From: an uncultured Flavobacteriales bacterium | GTDB lineage: Bacteria; Bacteroidota; Bacteroidia; Flavobacteriales_D; Sanyastnellaceae | Length of the DNA stretch: 64,000 nucleotides | Direction of reading: 5' to 3' | Assembly (NCBI GenBank): GCA_938082505.1 | Contig: CALLLH010000014.1 | Coordinates: 62,001 to 126,000 of the forward strand | The notes under the pieces: model-generated | Told to the model about the DNA's origin: nothing | Seen by the model: the letters and a program-made list of their open reading frames with translations, nothing else | Database searches by the model: none | Shown: positions 16,374 to 25,249 of the stretch, in pieces | Layout: each line of letters begins with the position of its first letter | How positions within the stretch are numbered: position 1 is the stretch's first letter | Program-made: the position numbers and the translations under genes

Positions 16374-16919
16374 TCAGTTCCCTGCGCCGTCCACAGGTGC
16401 GGGGGTCACATCCGCCGAAATGGTGATGCGTGTCTGCTCCGGAACGGTGTTGGCATTGATCGTGACCGTCTTGGTCTGCTTGTTCTTCTTTCCCTTCGAG
16501 TTGAATTTCACCTCGATTTCGCCTTCTTCACCGGGAGCGATGGGCTCTTTCGGGCACTGAGGAACAGTGCATCCGCAGGATCCCTTGCAGCGATCGATGA
16601 TCAGCGGGTTGTCTCCGGTATTGGTGAACTTGAAGATGTGCGTGACCGCGTCGCCTTCATCGATGGTGCCGAAGTCCCAGGCATTTTCCGCGAATGTCAT
16701 CGAGGTGGTGGGGCCTGTAGGCTGCGTTTCAGTGGCCTCCGGAGCAGAATCTTTCGCGGGGTCCATGTTCTGGTCGGCAGCTGCGGCATTTTTCTGAGCG
16801 CTCGCCTCGGTGTCCGTCATCGGTGTATATCCGATGGCATCCTCACCTCCATTCTCGCTGGAGCAGGCGATGAGCAGCATGGGAAGGGCCATCAGGGCCA
16901 GTGTACGTGGGATGTTCAT
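16374..16919 (-). CDS. DUF1573-domain lipoprotein
   Basis: A 181-residue lipoprotein with signal MNIPRTLALMALPMLLIAC, where the lipobox cysteine is residue 19. A linker rich in Ala, Glu and Thr (about residues 20-75) leads to a DUF1573 domain (about residues 80-175) with WDFGTIDEGD, HIFKFTNTGDNPLII and the cysteine motif KGSCGCTVPQ. DUF1573 domains have an Ig-like fold and are abundant on Bacteroidota surfaces; the function is unknown. A start three codons earlier (16928) is possible. Confidence 0.87.
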   Translation of the reverse strand: MNIPRTLALMALPMLLIACSSENGGEDAIGYTPMTDTEASAQKNAAAADQNMDPAKDSAPEATETQPTGPTTSMTFAENAWDFGTIDEGDAVTHIFKFTNTGDNPLIIDRCKGSCGCTVPQCPKEPIAPGEEGEIEVKFNSKGKKNKQTKTVTINANTVPEQTRITISADVTPAPVDGAGN

Positions 16920-16943
16920 GGTATGCATGGTCGTATTGTGGAA

Positions 16944-16951
16944 CGAAATTA
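16944..16951 (-). promoter_or_regulatory. Promoter -7 box (DUF1573 lipoprotein)
   Basis: TAATTTCG on the minus strand, placing transcription start about 10 bases before the ATG at 16928 or 19 bases before that at 16919. Confidence 0.45.
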
Positions 16952-17011
16952 AGGGTCTTAGAGTCACCGGTTAGGCTCAAGGGAACAGGTTCTTCATCAT
17001 TCGAAAGTGGA

Positions 17012-18628
17012 TTATCGGCTTCCGATGCCCGAGTCCTTGTATGTACCATCCTTGAGCACTTCTAATCCGCGGCGAAAAATGGGGTTGATGGGATTGAATA
17101 CCTCATAGAACATCCCGGCATCGAACAGACTGCGGCCCATTATCGCCTTGAGCCTGAGTGTTGTGGCCGGGAGGCTCGTGTTCCAGTCCTCTTCTGCGAA
17201 CGGAATCTCCTCCGCTTCGCCGAGTGCAATCAAATTGTCGAGCAGTGATTGCGGAACGGCATAATCGGCGATGAAAGCTTCACGGTCTGCGAGGGAGGCC
17301 TCGAGTTCCTTCCGGTTCGCATCCACGAATTCGAGCACGGCGCGGTTGAACAGACCCCGGCGCAGCAAGTCACTGAAATAGACGCTGTTCATGGAGGTGT
17401 CAATGGGCACGAAAACGTCGGGCAGGATGCCCCCTCCACCATATACCGTGCGCCCTAGAACCAACGTGCTGTAACGGAGGCTGTCGGGCAGCTCGAGGCT
17501 GTCGAGGGACATCAGCTCTCCCTTCTCGAATCGCTCGTACTTCTCCCTTCGGTAGGCATCCACACCATCGTCATAAGGCTTCTGAATGCACCTGCCGGAA
17601 GGCGTGAAATACTGTTGTACGGTCAGCCTCACGGCACTGCCGTCGGGGAGGCGGACCGGACGTTGCACCAACCCCTTGCCGAACGTACGGCGGCCGACGA
17701 TCAACCCGCGATCCCAGTCTTGGATGGCGCCGCTGACGATTTCACTGGCTGAAGCGCTGGATTCGTCCACGAGCACGACCAGCCGGCCCTTCTCAAACCT
17801 TCCGGTCTCCTGGGCCACGCGGTCCTCACGCGGGAACGAGCGGCCATCCGTGTACACGATGAGCCGGTCATCGGACAGGAATTCATCCCCCATGGCGATG
17901 GCGGTGTTCAACATGCCTCCTCCATTGCCCTGCAGATCGAGGATCAGATCCTTCATCCCCTCATCCTTCAGATTGTCAAGGGCGGAGATCAATTCGCCCA
18001 TGGTCTCTTTTGAGAAGCGGTTGACTTTGATGTAGCCCACTTTGGGATCGACCATGTAATGGGCGTCCACGCTGTAGATGGGGATCTTGTCGCGCTCGAT
18101 GTCGAAGTAGATCAGGTCGTCGAGGCGGCCGCGCTTGACGCCGACTTCGACGTGGGTGCCCTTGGGGCCCTTGAGCCGATCCATGACGCCCTTGTTTCGG
18201 ATTCCTACTCCGGCGACGACCTCTCCGTCGACCTCGACGATGCGGTCGCCGGAAATGATGCCCAGCTTCTCACTTGGTCCTCCCGCAATGGTGGAGACGA
18301 CCATGATGGTGTCCTTCATGATGTTGAACCGGACTCCGATGCCTTCGAAATTTCCGTTCAACGGTTCGTCCGCCTCTTGCAGATCTTCCGCAGGGATGTA
18401 GACCGAGTGGGGGTCGAGCTTCTCCAGCATGCCCCTGATGGCGGTCTCCACGAGTCCATCCAGATCGACTGAATCCACATACATGCGGTTCATGTAGTAG
18501 AGCAGGGTGTTGAATTTCTCACCCTGTTCCTGGACGTTCTGCTGGGCCTCGGCCACTGCTCCGTATGTGAGGGCGTTGACGAGGAGCAGCAGTCCAATCC
18601 CTGCTGATTTCGTGGAAAATCGCGTCAT
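17012..18628 (-). CDS. S41-family C-terminal processing protease (CtpA-like)
   Basis: A 538-residue periplasmic protease. Signal peptide in the first 28 residues (IGLLLLVNALTYGAVAEAQ). A helical region with DPHSVYIPAED is followed by a PDZ domain (about residues 90-180, NFEGIGVRFNI), then the S41 protease core. The catalytic serine lies in VDESSASASEIVSGA and the lysine in GRRTFGKGLVQ. After the core comes SGRCIQKPYDDGVD and a long helical C-terminal region, giving the longer form usual in Bacteroidota. It likely trims envelope proteins. The start is supported by a TATCTTTC box 12 bases upstream. Confidence 0.93.
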   Translation of the reverse strand: MTRFSTKSAGIGLLLLVNALTYGAVAEAQQNVQEQGEKFNTLLYYMNRMYVDSVDLDGLVETAIRGMLEKLDPHSVYIPAEDLQEADEPLNGNFEGIGVRFNIMKDTIMVVSTIAGGPSEKLGIISGDRIVEVDGEVVAGVGIRNKGVMDRLKGPKGTHVEVGVKRGRLDDLIYFDIERDKIPIYSVDAHYMVDPKVGYIKVNRFSKETMGELISALDNLKDEGMKDLILDLQGNGGGMLNTAIAMGDEFLSDDRLIVYTDGRSFPREDRVAQETGRFEKGRLVVLVDESSASASEIVSGAIQDWDRGLIVGRRTFGKGLVQRPVRLPDGSAVRLTVQQYFTPSGRCIQKPYDDGVDAYRREKYERFEKGELMSLDSLELPDSLRYSTLVLGRTVYGGGGILPDVFVPIDTSMNSVYFSDLLRRGLFNRAVLEFVDANRKELEASLADREAFIADYAVPQSLLDNLIALGEAEEIPFAEEDWNTSLPATTLRLKAIMGRSLFDAGMFYEVFNPINPIFRRGLEVLKDGTYKDSGIGSR

Positions 18629-18632
18629 GCCC

Positions 18633-18640
18633 GAAAGATA
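18633..18640 (-). promoter_or_regulatory. Promoter -7 box at leaderless distance (S41 protease)
   Basis: TATCTTTC on the minus strand starts 12 bases before the ATG at 18628, with a GGGC gap. Confidence 0.55.
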
Positions 18641-18716
18641 GGGGTGGCGTCTCGGGCCTTGAAGGGGCCTGGGATGGGGATTTGCTAAAAAATGGGAGCA
18701 GGGTAGCCTCCCGGGT

Positions 18717-18724
18717 TAACTTGC
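18717..18724 (+). promoter_or_regulatory. Possible promoter -7 box (lysyl-endopeptidase-like gene)
   Basis: TAACTTGC upstream of two candidate starts, 18745 and 18769. Confidence 0.35.
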
Positions 18725-18768
18725 GAATTCCGGTCCAGACAAGGATGCGGATCGGAAAAACTTGCTTC

Positions 18769-20460
18769 ATGAAGCCATTGAAACCGCTTGGGATTCCCCT
18801 GTTCACCCTGATTGCATTGCTGGTATCCAACCCTGTATGGACACAGACGGATGCTTCACCTTGTCCTGAATCCCTGTTGGGTGCGCCGTCCATGGAGCTG
18901 CACCTGCCCGCCCTGGATGCGGATGCCGCATGGGCCAGGGCGGAGAAGGAGGCCGTAGAGTGGGGCAAGCACCTTTACGGTGTGGTGGTGGCCCAGGAGG
19001 CGGATCTTTCCCCCGAGGCGGGTCAATCGGTTCACCTGGCTGCTGTCCGGATCCCGGGTGCACTGGGCGTGGCACTTCATTTCAGCGATTTCCATCTGCC
19101 GGTCGGGGTACGGATGTGGGTAACGGATGCGGAGGGCCTTTGGCAGGAAGGCCCCTATGATTTCAGGGACAACGACGCCCACGGTCGGATGGCGACGGGC
19201 GATGTGCCCGGCGAATGGGCCGTCTTGAGGTTGGCCATTCCCGAAGGCCTGGCCCAGGAAGTGCGCCTTGAGATGGAGGGAGCCGCGGCCTTGTTTCGGG
19301 ATGTCGACGGAGCCAGGGGCGGAAGCCAGCCTTGCGAGGTCGATGTGGCGTGTCCGGAAATCGTGGGCTGGGAGTGCCAGCGGGATGCCACCGTCCGGCT
19401 GTCGATCATCGAAAGCGGGGGCAGCTACCTGTGTTCCGGGGCCATGGTGAACACCACCGCGCTGGACTGCCGACAATACATGCTGACGGCGCTGCACTGT
19501 GCGAGTGAAGTGACCGATGACGAATTCGCCCTGCTCAAGGTGTACTACAACTACGAGCGTCCGGAGTGCGGCGAGGGCAATGGATTCCTCAACCGCCGGC
19601 GGACCGGGGTCATCCGGCTCGCCGATTCGGATGACATCCAGGGCAACAACTTCGACGGGTCGGATTTCCTGCTGGTTGAGGTGGAGGACGAGATCCCCTC
19701 AAGCTGGGATGTGTACTATGCCGGATGGGATGCCAGCGGATCGGGAGCTTCGAGCGGTGTGGGCATCCATCACCCGTCAGGTGATGTAAAGAAAATCAGC
19801 ACGTTCACCCAGAATACCTCGAGTATAAGTTTAGGTGATTTCGGGTCGCATTGGAGGGTGTATTGGGTGGAGACCCAGACCAATTGGGGAGTCACGGAAG
19901 GCGGTTCTTCAGGGTCCCACCTCTTCAATGAGGATGGCCTGTCCATCGGCACCCTGTCCGCGGGGTTGTCGGCGTGCACGAACAACGGAGCGGGAGCGGG
20001 GACCGGACCGGACGAGCCGGACTATTATGGGAAGATGTCGTTTCATTGGGACGACAATCCGAATCCGGAAGACGAGAAATTGTACTTGTGGTTGGACCCG
20101 ACAGGATCGGGTACGACTGCGTTGCACGGGGCCTATCCCGACGATGAGGCGGATGTGCCTTGCGGCCCGGCCCAGGCCTGCGAGGAGGTGGCCGATGTCG
20201 CCCAGATGACCCTCGCCATGGACCTCAGGATCCAGCCCAATCCCGCCCGCGATGTTCTCCACATCCGCTGGCCTAGGGGACAGTGGTCTGAGGCGGCCAC
20301 GTTGCGTGTTCGAGATGCCGCAGGGCGCCTGCTGCACGAAGCGTCATGGTGGGGAGGCAGCGCCACCTTGAACGTGGCGGATTGGCCGAGGGGCTTGTTG
20401 CTTCTATCAGTCGAGCTGAAAGAAGGGGCCCAGTGCACGAAGCGGGTCATGCTCGAGTGA
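18769..20460 (+). CDS. Lysyl-endopeptidase-like serine protease with T9SS type A sorting domain
   Basis: A 563-residue secreted protease. The signal peptide is FTLIALLVSNPVWTQ. A prodomain of about 190 residues precedes a trypsin-fold catalytic domain: histidine in MLTALHCASE, aspartate in NNFDGSDFLLVEV, and serine in GGSSGSHLF. Many cysteines in the catalytic domain suggest disulfides, as in Achromobacter-type lysyl endopeptidase. The last 75 residues are a type A sorting domain (IQPNPARDVLHI, a RVRDAAGRLL core, and a VMLE end) for type IX export. An earlier ATG at 18745 would only lengthen the signal region. The stop directly abuts the end of mutS2. Confidence 0.88.
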   Translation: MKPLKPLGIPLFTLIALLVSNPVWTQTDASPCPESLLGAPSMELHLPALDADAAWARAEKEAVEWGKHLYGVVVAQEADLSPEAGQSVHLAAVRIPGALGVALHFSDFHLPVGVRMWVTDAEGLWQEGPYDFRDNDAHGRMATGDVPGEWAVLRLAIPEGLAQEVRLEMEGAAALFRDVDGARGGSQPCEVDVACPEIVGWECQRDATVRLSIIESGGSYLCSGAMVNTTALDCRQYMLTALHCASEVTDDEFALLKVYYNYERPECGEGNGFLNRRRTGVIRLADSDDIQGNNFDGSDFLLVEVEDEIPSSWDVYYAGWDASGSGASSGVGIHHPSGDVKKISTFTQNTSSISLGDFGSHWRVYWVETQTNWGVTEGGSSGSHLFNEDGLSIGTLSAGLSACTNNGAGAGTGPDEPDYYGKMSFHWDDNPNPEDEKLYLWLDPTGSGTTALHGAYPDDEADVPCGPAQACEEVADVAQMTLAMDLRIQPNPARDVLHIRWPRGQWSEAATLRVRDAAGRLLHEASWWGGSATLNVADWPRGLLLLSVELKEGAQCTKRVMLE

Positions 20461-22590
20461 TCACCGGACCCAGACGAGGTCCTCGAGCTCCACGCGCGTC
20501 CTGAATTCGCCGAAGGCCACCGTGGCACGCGCTCCTTTGATGTCGAGCACTTCGCCGCGCTGTCTTCCCTCCTTGAGCCGGACCGTGCTGCCGACAGCGA
20601 TGCGGTCGAGGTGTTGTTTCGTTCGGGAGGACTTTCGGCGCTTGTCTTCCGCAGCTTTCTTCCTCGCCTTGGCTTCTGCCCGCTCGGCGAGTTTGGTCGC
20701 TTCCATGGAAAGGTATTTCCTGAGGTCCTCAATCAGTGCCTTGTTGGGCTTGCCGGATTGGAACCGGTCGATGAACTGTTGGAGCTTCTTGCCCCGGACC
20801 AGGGCTGCATTCTGGTCTTCCCCCAGACGCTGCACATTCTCCTGGCGCTCCGCAAGCCGCTCCGCCTTCTGCTCATAATCCTTGCGCGCCTTGTCGGCAG
20901 CATGCTCCGCCTGAAGTTGCCGATCCGTGAGTTTCGCGTGGCGGGTCTTCTCCTTTTGAAGGGAAGCGATGAGCCCATCCAACTTCACCTTCCGGGGGTC
21001 GAGTTTCTCCTTGGCCCGACCGATCAGGTGGGCAGGAATCCCATTGAGCTCAGCGACTTCAAAGGTGAAGGAACTCCCCGGATGTCCGAGGTCGAGCCGA
21101 TAGGTGGGAGAAAGGGTTTCCGCATCAAACAGCATGCTGCCGTTGATCGCTTCCGGCATCTGGGTCGCGCGGTTCTTGATGTTGGCGTAGTGGGTGGTGA
21201 CGACACCGAAGACGCCTTTTCCGTAGAGCTCTTCGAAAAACACTTCAGCGAGGGCGCCTCCCAGCTCAGGGTCGCTCCCCGTGCCGAATTCATCGAGGAG
21301 CAACAGGCTGTTCTGGCCGGCGGAACCCAGGAAGCCCCGCATCCTGTTCAGCCGATAGCTGTACGTGGAGAGCTGGTTTTCGATGCTCTGGTTGTCACCG
21401 ATGTCGGTCAGGATCTCCTTGAACAGGCCGAAGGCGCTGTCGGGGTGCACCGGAACGAGCAAGCCGCTCTGCACCATGGCCTGCAACAGTCCGACCATCT
21501 TCAGCGCAATGGACTTGCCTCCTGCATTCGGTCCGCTGATGATGAGCATGCGGCGTCCCGGGTGGAGGGTGAGGTGCTGTGCTTCGACGGCCACCCCCTT
21601 GGACCTGTGGCTGAGCAGGAGCAGGGGGTGAAAAGCCTTGAGCAATTCGATCCGCGTTTCTTTGACGATGTGCGGCATGGCCGCATCCATTTCCAGGGCG
21701 AGCTTGACCTTCGCCTGGATGAAATCAAGCCGGACGAGCAGCCGCTGCTGGGCCTTGATGAGCGGGGTGTGCCTGCGGATCCTCTGGGTGAGGGCCCTCA
21801 GGATGCGCGTGATCTCTCTGCGCTCGTCATCCTTCAGCATCTCCAGCTCATGATTGACCTGGTGGCAATCCACAGGCTCGATGAAGGTGACCGAACCGGT
21901 CTTCGATGTTCCCAACGCGGTGCCCCTGACCTTCCGTTTGTGTGTACTCGCGACAGCGAGGACGCGCCGGTCATGGAGGTAGCCTTCTTGGATGTCCGCC
22001 AACCAACCTTGCTTGATGGCGGCGCGAAGTGCTTTGTCGAAGAGGCGGTTCACCTGGCGCCGCGCCGTTTGCATTTCAATCCGGATGCGCCCCAGGGCTT
22101 CGGATGCATGGCTCCTTACGCCCCCTTTGGGATCGAATACAGCTTCAATCTCGCTGACGATTTCTTTGTTTTCACTGACCGTTCCGAGCATGCCGCACAA
22201 CCTGGGGAACGACCGTTCCCGGCCTCCCAGGGTGCCGACGATGTCATTCACCAGCCGTGTGCACTGCAGGACCCGCATGAAGCCGGCTTCGGTCAAGGCC
22301 GAGCCGGAAACCTCCAGCAGCTTGATTTCTCCTTTGATTTCCTCGAATACAAGCGAGGGGAAAGGGGTGCCTTCCACGCGGATGCGCCGCAGTTCGTCCG
22401 TTGATTCAAGGGCCGAAATGACCGCAGGGCGGTGGGCGGTGGGTTCGAGCTGGCGTGCCCTGCGACGGGCGGAGTCTGAGGTGCACCGGTCTTCAAGCAA
22501 CCGTCGGATGACGCCGAATTCAAGGTCATCGATGCTTTGGGCATCAAAGCCGACCAAACCGCGTGGGGGGCGCAGGCTATCGTCAGACAT
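20461..22590 (-). CDS. mutS2: MutS2-family ATPase lacking the Smr domain
   Basis: A 709-residue protein of the MutS2 family. The N-terminal clamp-like region is followed by the ABC ATPase: Walker A in ISGPNAGGKSIALK, signature-like GSAGQNSLLLLDEFGTGSDPE with Walker B, and the switch histidine in VVTTHYANIK. A long coiled coil (about residues 520-640) and a KOW-like end (GSTVRLKEGRQRGEV) follow, and then the protein stops. The C-terminal Smr endonuclease domain of about 80 residues found in Bacillus MutS2 is absent. MutS2 proteins act in recombination control or in rescue of collided ribosomes. The start overlaps the miaA stop region. Confidence 0.9.
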   Translation of the reverse strand: MSDDSLRPPRGLVGFDAQSIDDLEFGVIRRLLEDRCTSDSARRRARQLEPTAHRPAVISALESTDELRRIRVEGTPFPSLVFEEIKGEIKLLEVSGSALTEAGFMRVLQCTRLVNDIVGTLGGRERSFPRLCGMLGTVSENKEIVSEIEAVFDPKGGVRSHASEALGRIRIEMQTARRQVNRLFDKALRAAIKQGWLADIQEGYLHDRRVLAVASTHKRKVRGTALGTSKTGSVTFIEPVDCHQVNHELEMLKDDERREITRILRALTQRIRRHTPLIKAQQRLLVRLDFIQAKVKLALEMDAAMPHIVKETRIELLKAFHPLLLLSHRSKGVAVEAQHLTLHPGRRMLIISGPNAGGKSIALKMVGLLQAMVQSGLLVPVHPDSAFGLFKEILTDIGDNQSIENQLSTYSYRLNRMRGFLGSAGQNSLLLLDEFGTGSDPELGGALAEVFFEELYGKGVFGVVTTHYANIKNRATQMPEAINGSMLFDAETLSPTYRLDLGHPGSSFTFEVAELNGIPAHLIGRAKEKLDPRKVKLDGLIASLQKEKTRHAKLTDRQLQAEHAADKARKDYEQKAERLAERQENVQRLGEDQNAALVRGKKLQQFIDRFQSGKPNKALIEDLRKYLSMEATKLAERAEAKARKKAAEDKRRKSSRTKQHLDRIAVGSTVRLKEGRQRGEVLDIKGARATVAFGEFRTRVELEDLVWVR

Positions 22591-23587
22591 GGCCATGGCG
22601 AATGAAGTCGAGCGCCAATTCAATGGCCCTTTCGGGATGCCGGGCATCCACCCAATGGACACCGGATTGGCGATGGAACCACGTCAGCTGCTTCCGGGCG
22701 AATTGCCGGGTGGCTTCCTGAATCTTCGTGATGGCCATGTCCAATTCCATGCGTCCTTCGAGCACATCGAACAATTGAGGATATCCTACGGTTCGCAGGG
22801 CGTTGAGTTCCTTGAGGTGGTGAACCGACTGGACCTCCTCCAACCAGCCCGCTGCGATCATGGCCAGGGTCCGTTCATTGATCCGCTCGTGGAGCCAGGT
22901 CCGGGGTGCTCCCAGGCCCAGGGTCAGGGTGTCCCATTTCCGTTGACGGCTTCGGGTCCATCCGCCGGAATGGGCCTTTCTGAGGTCGGCCTGTTGTTTC
23001 CTGAAACTGGTGTACGATCGGCCTGAAACCCGGCAGACTTCGACCGCCCGAATCACCCTGTGGGGGTTCGATGCATCCACCGCGCGTCGGTGTTCAGGGT
23101 CCAGTCGTTCCAGCTCTTCCAGCAGAGGGGCCAGTCCCTGCGCAGCATGCTGTGCATTGAGTGTCGCCCGCACCGCCGGATCGGAGGGGATGTCATCGAG
23201 CCCATCTTGGACCGCCTGGGTATACAGCCCGCTGCCTCCGACCAGAATGGCGACTTCAGGTTGTCCTTGGTCTCGCCTGCGCTCGAAATGGTCTTCGAGC
23301 CACGGCACCGCATCGTGGGCGAATCGACCGGAACTGTACCCGCGCTCCAGCGGCAGGAAATCAATGAAATGATGGGGGGCCTGGGACCGTTCCTCGGGAG
23401 TGGGTTGGGCTGTGCCTATCGGGATGCCCTGGTAGAATTGCCTGCTGTCGGCCGAGATGATTTCGGCCCCCAGGGCACGGGCAATGGCAATCGACAATCC
23501 CGTTTTTCCCACGGCGGTCGGACCTACGATGGAAATCAGCAAGGGGCCTTCACCCCGGGATTGAATGTGCCGTCCTGCCGAAGTCAA
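22583..23587 (-). CDS. miaA: tRNA dimethylallyltransferase
   Basis: A 334-residue prenyltransferase. The P-loop is in SIVGPTAVGKTGLSIA, followed by IISADSRQFYQG, PHHFIDFL, VGGSGLYTQAV and the C-terminal TVGYPQLF and RQFARKQLTWFH blocks. It prenylates A37 of tRNAs that read UNN codons. The only in-frame start before the P-loop at a sensible distance is a TTG that overlaps the TGA of the upstream pRiA4b-type gene, so translation is probably by coupling. The 3' end overlaps the start of mutS2. Confidence 0.92.
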   Translation of the reverse strand: MTSAGRHIQSRGEGPLLISIVGPTAVGKTGLSIAIARALGAEIISADSRQFYQGIPIGTAQPTPEERSQAPHHFIDFLPLERGYSSGRFAHDAVPWLEDHFERRRDQGQPEVAILVGGSGLYTQAVQDGLDDIPSDPAVRATLNAQHAAQGLAPLLEELERLDPEHRRAVDASNPHRVIRAVEVCRVSGRSYTSFRKQQADLRKAHSGGWTRSRQRKWDTLTLGLGAPRTWLHERINERTLAMIAAGWLEEVQSVHHLKELNALRTVGYPQLFDVLEGRMELDMAITKIQEATRQFARKQLTWFHRQSGVHWVDARHPERAIELALDFIRHGHV

Positions 23588-24162
23588 TACGCAGCCTCGT
23601 CCAAATCGTCCAACGAAGTGAAGCTCGGTCCATCTCCATGGTCGTCTTCTCCGTCCTCGAGGTAGGCATCGAGTTCCGGATCACCGGTCCGGTAGGGCGC
23701 ATCGTCATCTTCTGCCGGCTCATCAAGGCCATCCATGAGGTCGACCTCCTTGGAGAACTGATCGGGAGCCTTTCCGAATTCATGCGCCAGCAGGGGGTAA
23801 TCGGGTTTCTCACCTTCCTCCAGGGCCACGACTTCGACATAGAAGCACCACATCCTCAGAAAGTCGTAGACATACACCATGCGGTCGTTCGCCAGTTCCA
23901 CCATGTCCCCGACGACCACATTGCGCATCGAAGGAAAGGGGGTGCCACTGTCGTCCATTCCCATGTCCATCAGAGGTACCTCGCGTCCCCGGCCCCAATC
24001 CTCATCGGACTTGAAGAAGGAGGCCATCTCACCTTCACCGAAATCGAAGGCGGCGAGGATGCCGCGGTGCAGGTCCTCCAATGGAGAGGACTTGTCGATG
24101 AGGATGTCGCGGAAGACGTCCTCTTCGATATCGATGATCACGCGGAAACGGATGAGATTCAT
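23584..24162 (-). CDS. pRiA4b ORF-3-like protein
   Basis: A 192-residue protein of the plasmid pRiA4b ORF-3 family. It opens with IRFRVIIDIEEDVFRDILI, has the LEDLHRGILAAFDF block in which the family's conserved histidine sits, and continues with a VYVYDF...W segment. The last 60 residues are highly acidic. The family was first named from plasmids, but chromosomal copies are widespread and have no known function. It is the first gene of a three-gene operon with miaA and mutS2, coupled by overlapping stop and start codons. Confidence 0.85.
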   Translation of the reverse strand: MNLIRFRVIIDIEEDVFRDILIDKSSPLEDLHRGILAAFDFGEGEMASFFKSDEDWGRGREVPLMDMGMDDSGTPFPSMRNVVVGDMVELANDRMVYVYDFLRMWCFYVEVVALEEGEKPDYPLLAHEFGKAPDQFSKEVDLMDGLDEPAEDDDAPYRTGDPELDAYLEDGEDDHGDGPSFTSLDDLDEAAY

Positions 24163-24213
24163 GGGGGAATCGAGGCGTAAAGCGAATGTAGGCCATCTCT
24201 GCGGCAGGCGCGT

Positions 24214-24221
24214 TAGTTTCG
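24214..24221 (+). promoter_or_regulatory. Possible promoter -7 box (gene at 24258)
   Basis: TAGTTTCG, 44 bases before the start, implying a leader of about 32 bases. Confidence 0.35.
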
Positions 24222-24257
24222 CGACCGGTCTTCAACCCTGCAAGGATTCAAATCGAC

Positions 24258-24800
24258 ATGCGCATTCCATTCGACTCCCGCATCCTCAAGTTCGCGCTGG
24301 CAGCAGGCGCATTGGCTTATGCTGTCCAGTGCTTCATGTCCGGCTATACCGGCTCGGGAATCGGCATGGTGCTGCTGTCCGTCTTGATTGGTTTGACCGC
24401 CTTGCGGAGCATGAGGATGGTGGTGGTCGCGTTCCGCATCCAGCAACAGAAAATGGACAAAGCCAGGGAAGTGCTGGCGGGAATCAACCCCAAACACCTT
24501 TGGCCCAAGAACCGCGGTCAATACTGGTTTTTGCAGGGGAATCTGCTGCTCGAGTCCAGCTTGACTGAAGCGGAGAGGGCCTTCAGGACCGCCCTGGAAG
24601 TGGGGTTGAAGCGGGACGAGGAAAAGGCCGCGGTGATGCTCAATCTGGCCGCGATCCAAAGTTCCAAGCGCCGGAACAAGGAAGCCAAAGCCCTCCTCGC
24701 CCAAGCGAAGAGGCTCGACAAGAAGGGCATGCTCAAGGCCGACATCAAGACCATCGAACAGGCGATCAAGCATCCTCAACAGGTGATGCGCCGGCGGTGA
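24258..24800 (+). CDS. TPR-containing inner-membrane protein, unknown function
   Basis: A 180-residue protein with two predicted membrane helices near the N-terminus (about residues 10-28 and 32-50, IGMVLLSVLIGLTAL). A cytoplasmic helical region follows with two tetratricopeptide-like units: RGQYWFLQGNLLLESSLTEAE and AAVMLNLAAIQSSKRRNKEAK. The C-terminus is very basic. No enzyme motif was seen; the repeats suggest protein binding. The next base after the stop begins a small CCCCG-CAA-CGGGG hairpin. Confidence 0.7.
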   Translation: MRIPFDSRILKFALAAGALAYAVQCFMSGYTGSGIGMVLLSVLIGLTALRSMRMVVVAFRIQQQKMDKAREVLAGINPKHLWPKNRGQYWFLQGNLLLESSLTEAERAFRTALEVGLKRDEEKAAVMLNLAAIQSSKRRNKEAKALLAQAKRLDKKGMLKADIKTIEQAIKHPQQVMRRR

Positions 24801-24837
24801 CCCCGCAACGGGGATCGACGGCCTTGTTCGAAAGGGT

Positions 24838-25185
24838 TCAGGGTTGCAGGTTGGGGAGCGACGCCCGTCCCACGGACGTCATGGGGGGGAGGATTTCCAA
24901 CTCATTGGAAAGCCGGGGCTCTCGGCGGATCTCCTGCAAGGAGTACAACCATTCCATGGACATTTCCTGTGCCCTTGAAACCAGGCGCTGTCCATGCTCG
25001 GAATCGAGGAGGTCGGGACTCCTGTGGAATTGCCGCTCGAAGTCCTCCAGAGCGGCGTGTACCGCATGGGCGATGGGCTTGTATTGCGCCCTGCATTGGG
25101 GTGCGGCATCCATGTGAAGGGCACATTGTTCAAGTACATCGAGCAGGAGTGCCCTGATGGCCCGTTCTGTTTCACCGTTCCGCAT
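24838..25185 (-). CDS. Hypothetical helical protein
   Basis: A 115-residue protein from ATG 25185; the frame is open a little further upstream, to a candidate start at 25215. It is rich in amphipathic helix (ERAIRALLLDVLEQCALHM, then HAVHAALEDFERQF) with no signal peptide or membrane segment and no family I recognise. Support that it is real: protein-like composition, coding direction shared with the E1 gene upstream, and a TACCTTCC promoter box exactly 12 bases before 25185. It fills what would otherwise be a gap of about 450 bases. Confidence 0.55.
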   Translation of the reverse strand: MRNGETERAIRALLLDVLEQCALHMDAAPQCRAQYKPIAHAVHAALEDFERQFHRSPDLLDSEHGQRLVSRAQEMSMEWLYSLQEIRREPRLSNELEILPPMTSVGRASLPNLQP

Positions 25186-25189
25186 GACC

Positions 25190-25197
25190 GGAAGGTA
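25190..25197 (-). promoter_or_regulatory. Promoter -7 box at leaderless distance (gene at 25185)
   Basis: TACCTTCC on the minus strand starts 12 bases before the ATG, with a GGTC gap. The last two bases are weak matches. Confidence 0.4.
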
Positions 25198-25249
25198 GTC
25201 CGGGCAAGAACCCAATCAGGACGTGTGGGTCTTCTGTGGAAAAGAACCG

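Noticed and set aside
20611-22404. Long open frame of 597 codons antisense to mutS2
   Set aside because: It mirrors the mutS2 reading frame in GC-rich DNA. Its product is low in hydrophobic core patterns and matches no family, while the opposite strand encodes a full MutS2.
23584-24162. pRiA4b ORF-3 gene as a sign of a plasmid or transposon insertion
   Set aside because: No transposase, terminal repeats or change in composition nearby, and the gene is tightly coupled to miaA. The family is commonly chromosomal.
24801-24813. CCCCG-CAA-CGGGG hairpin as a terminator
   Set aside because: Only a five-base stem and no T tract follows.
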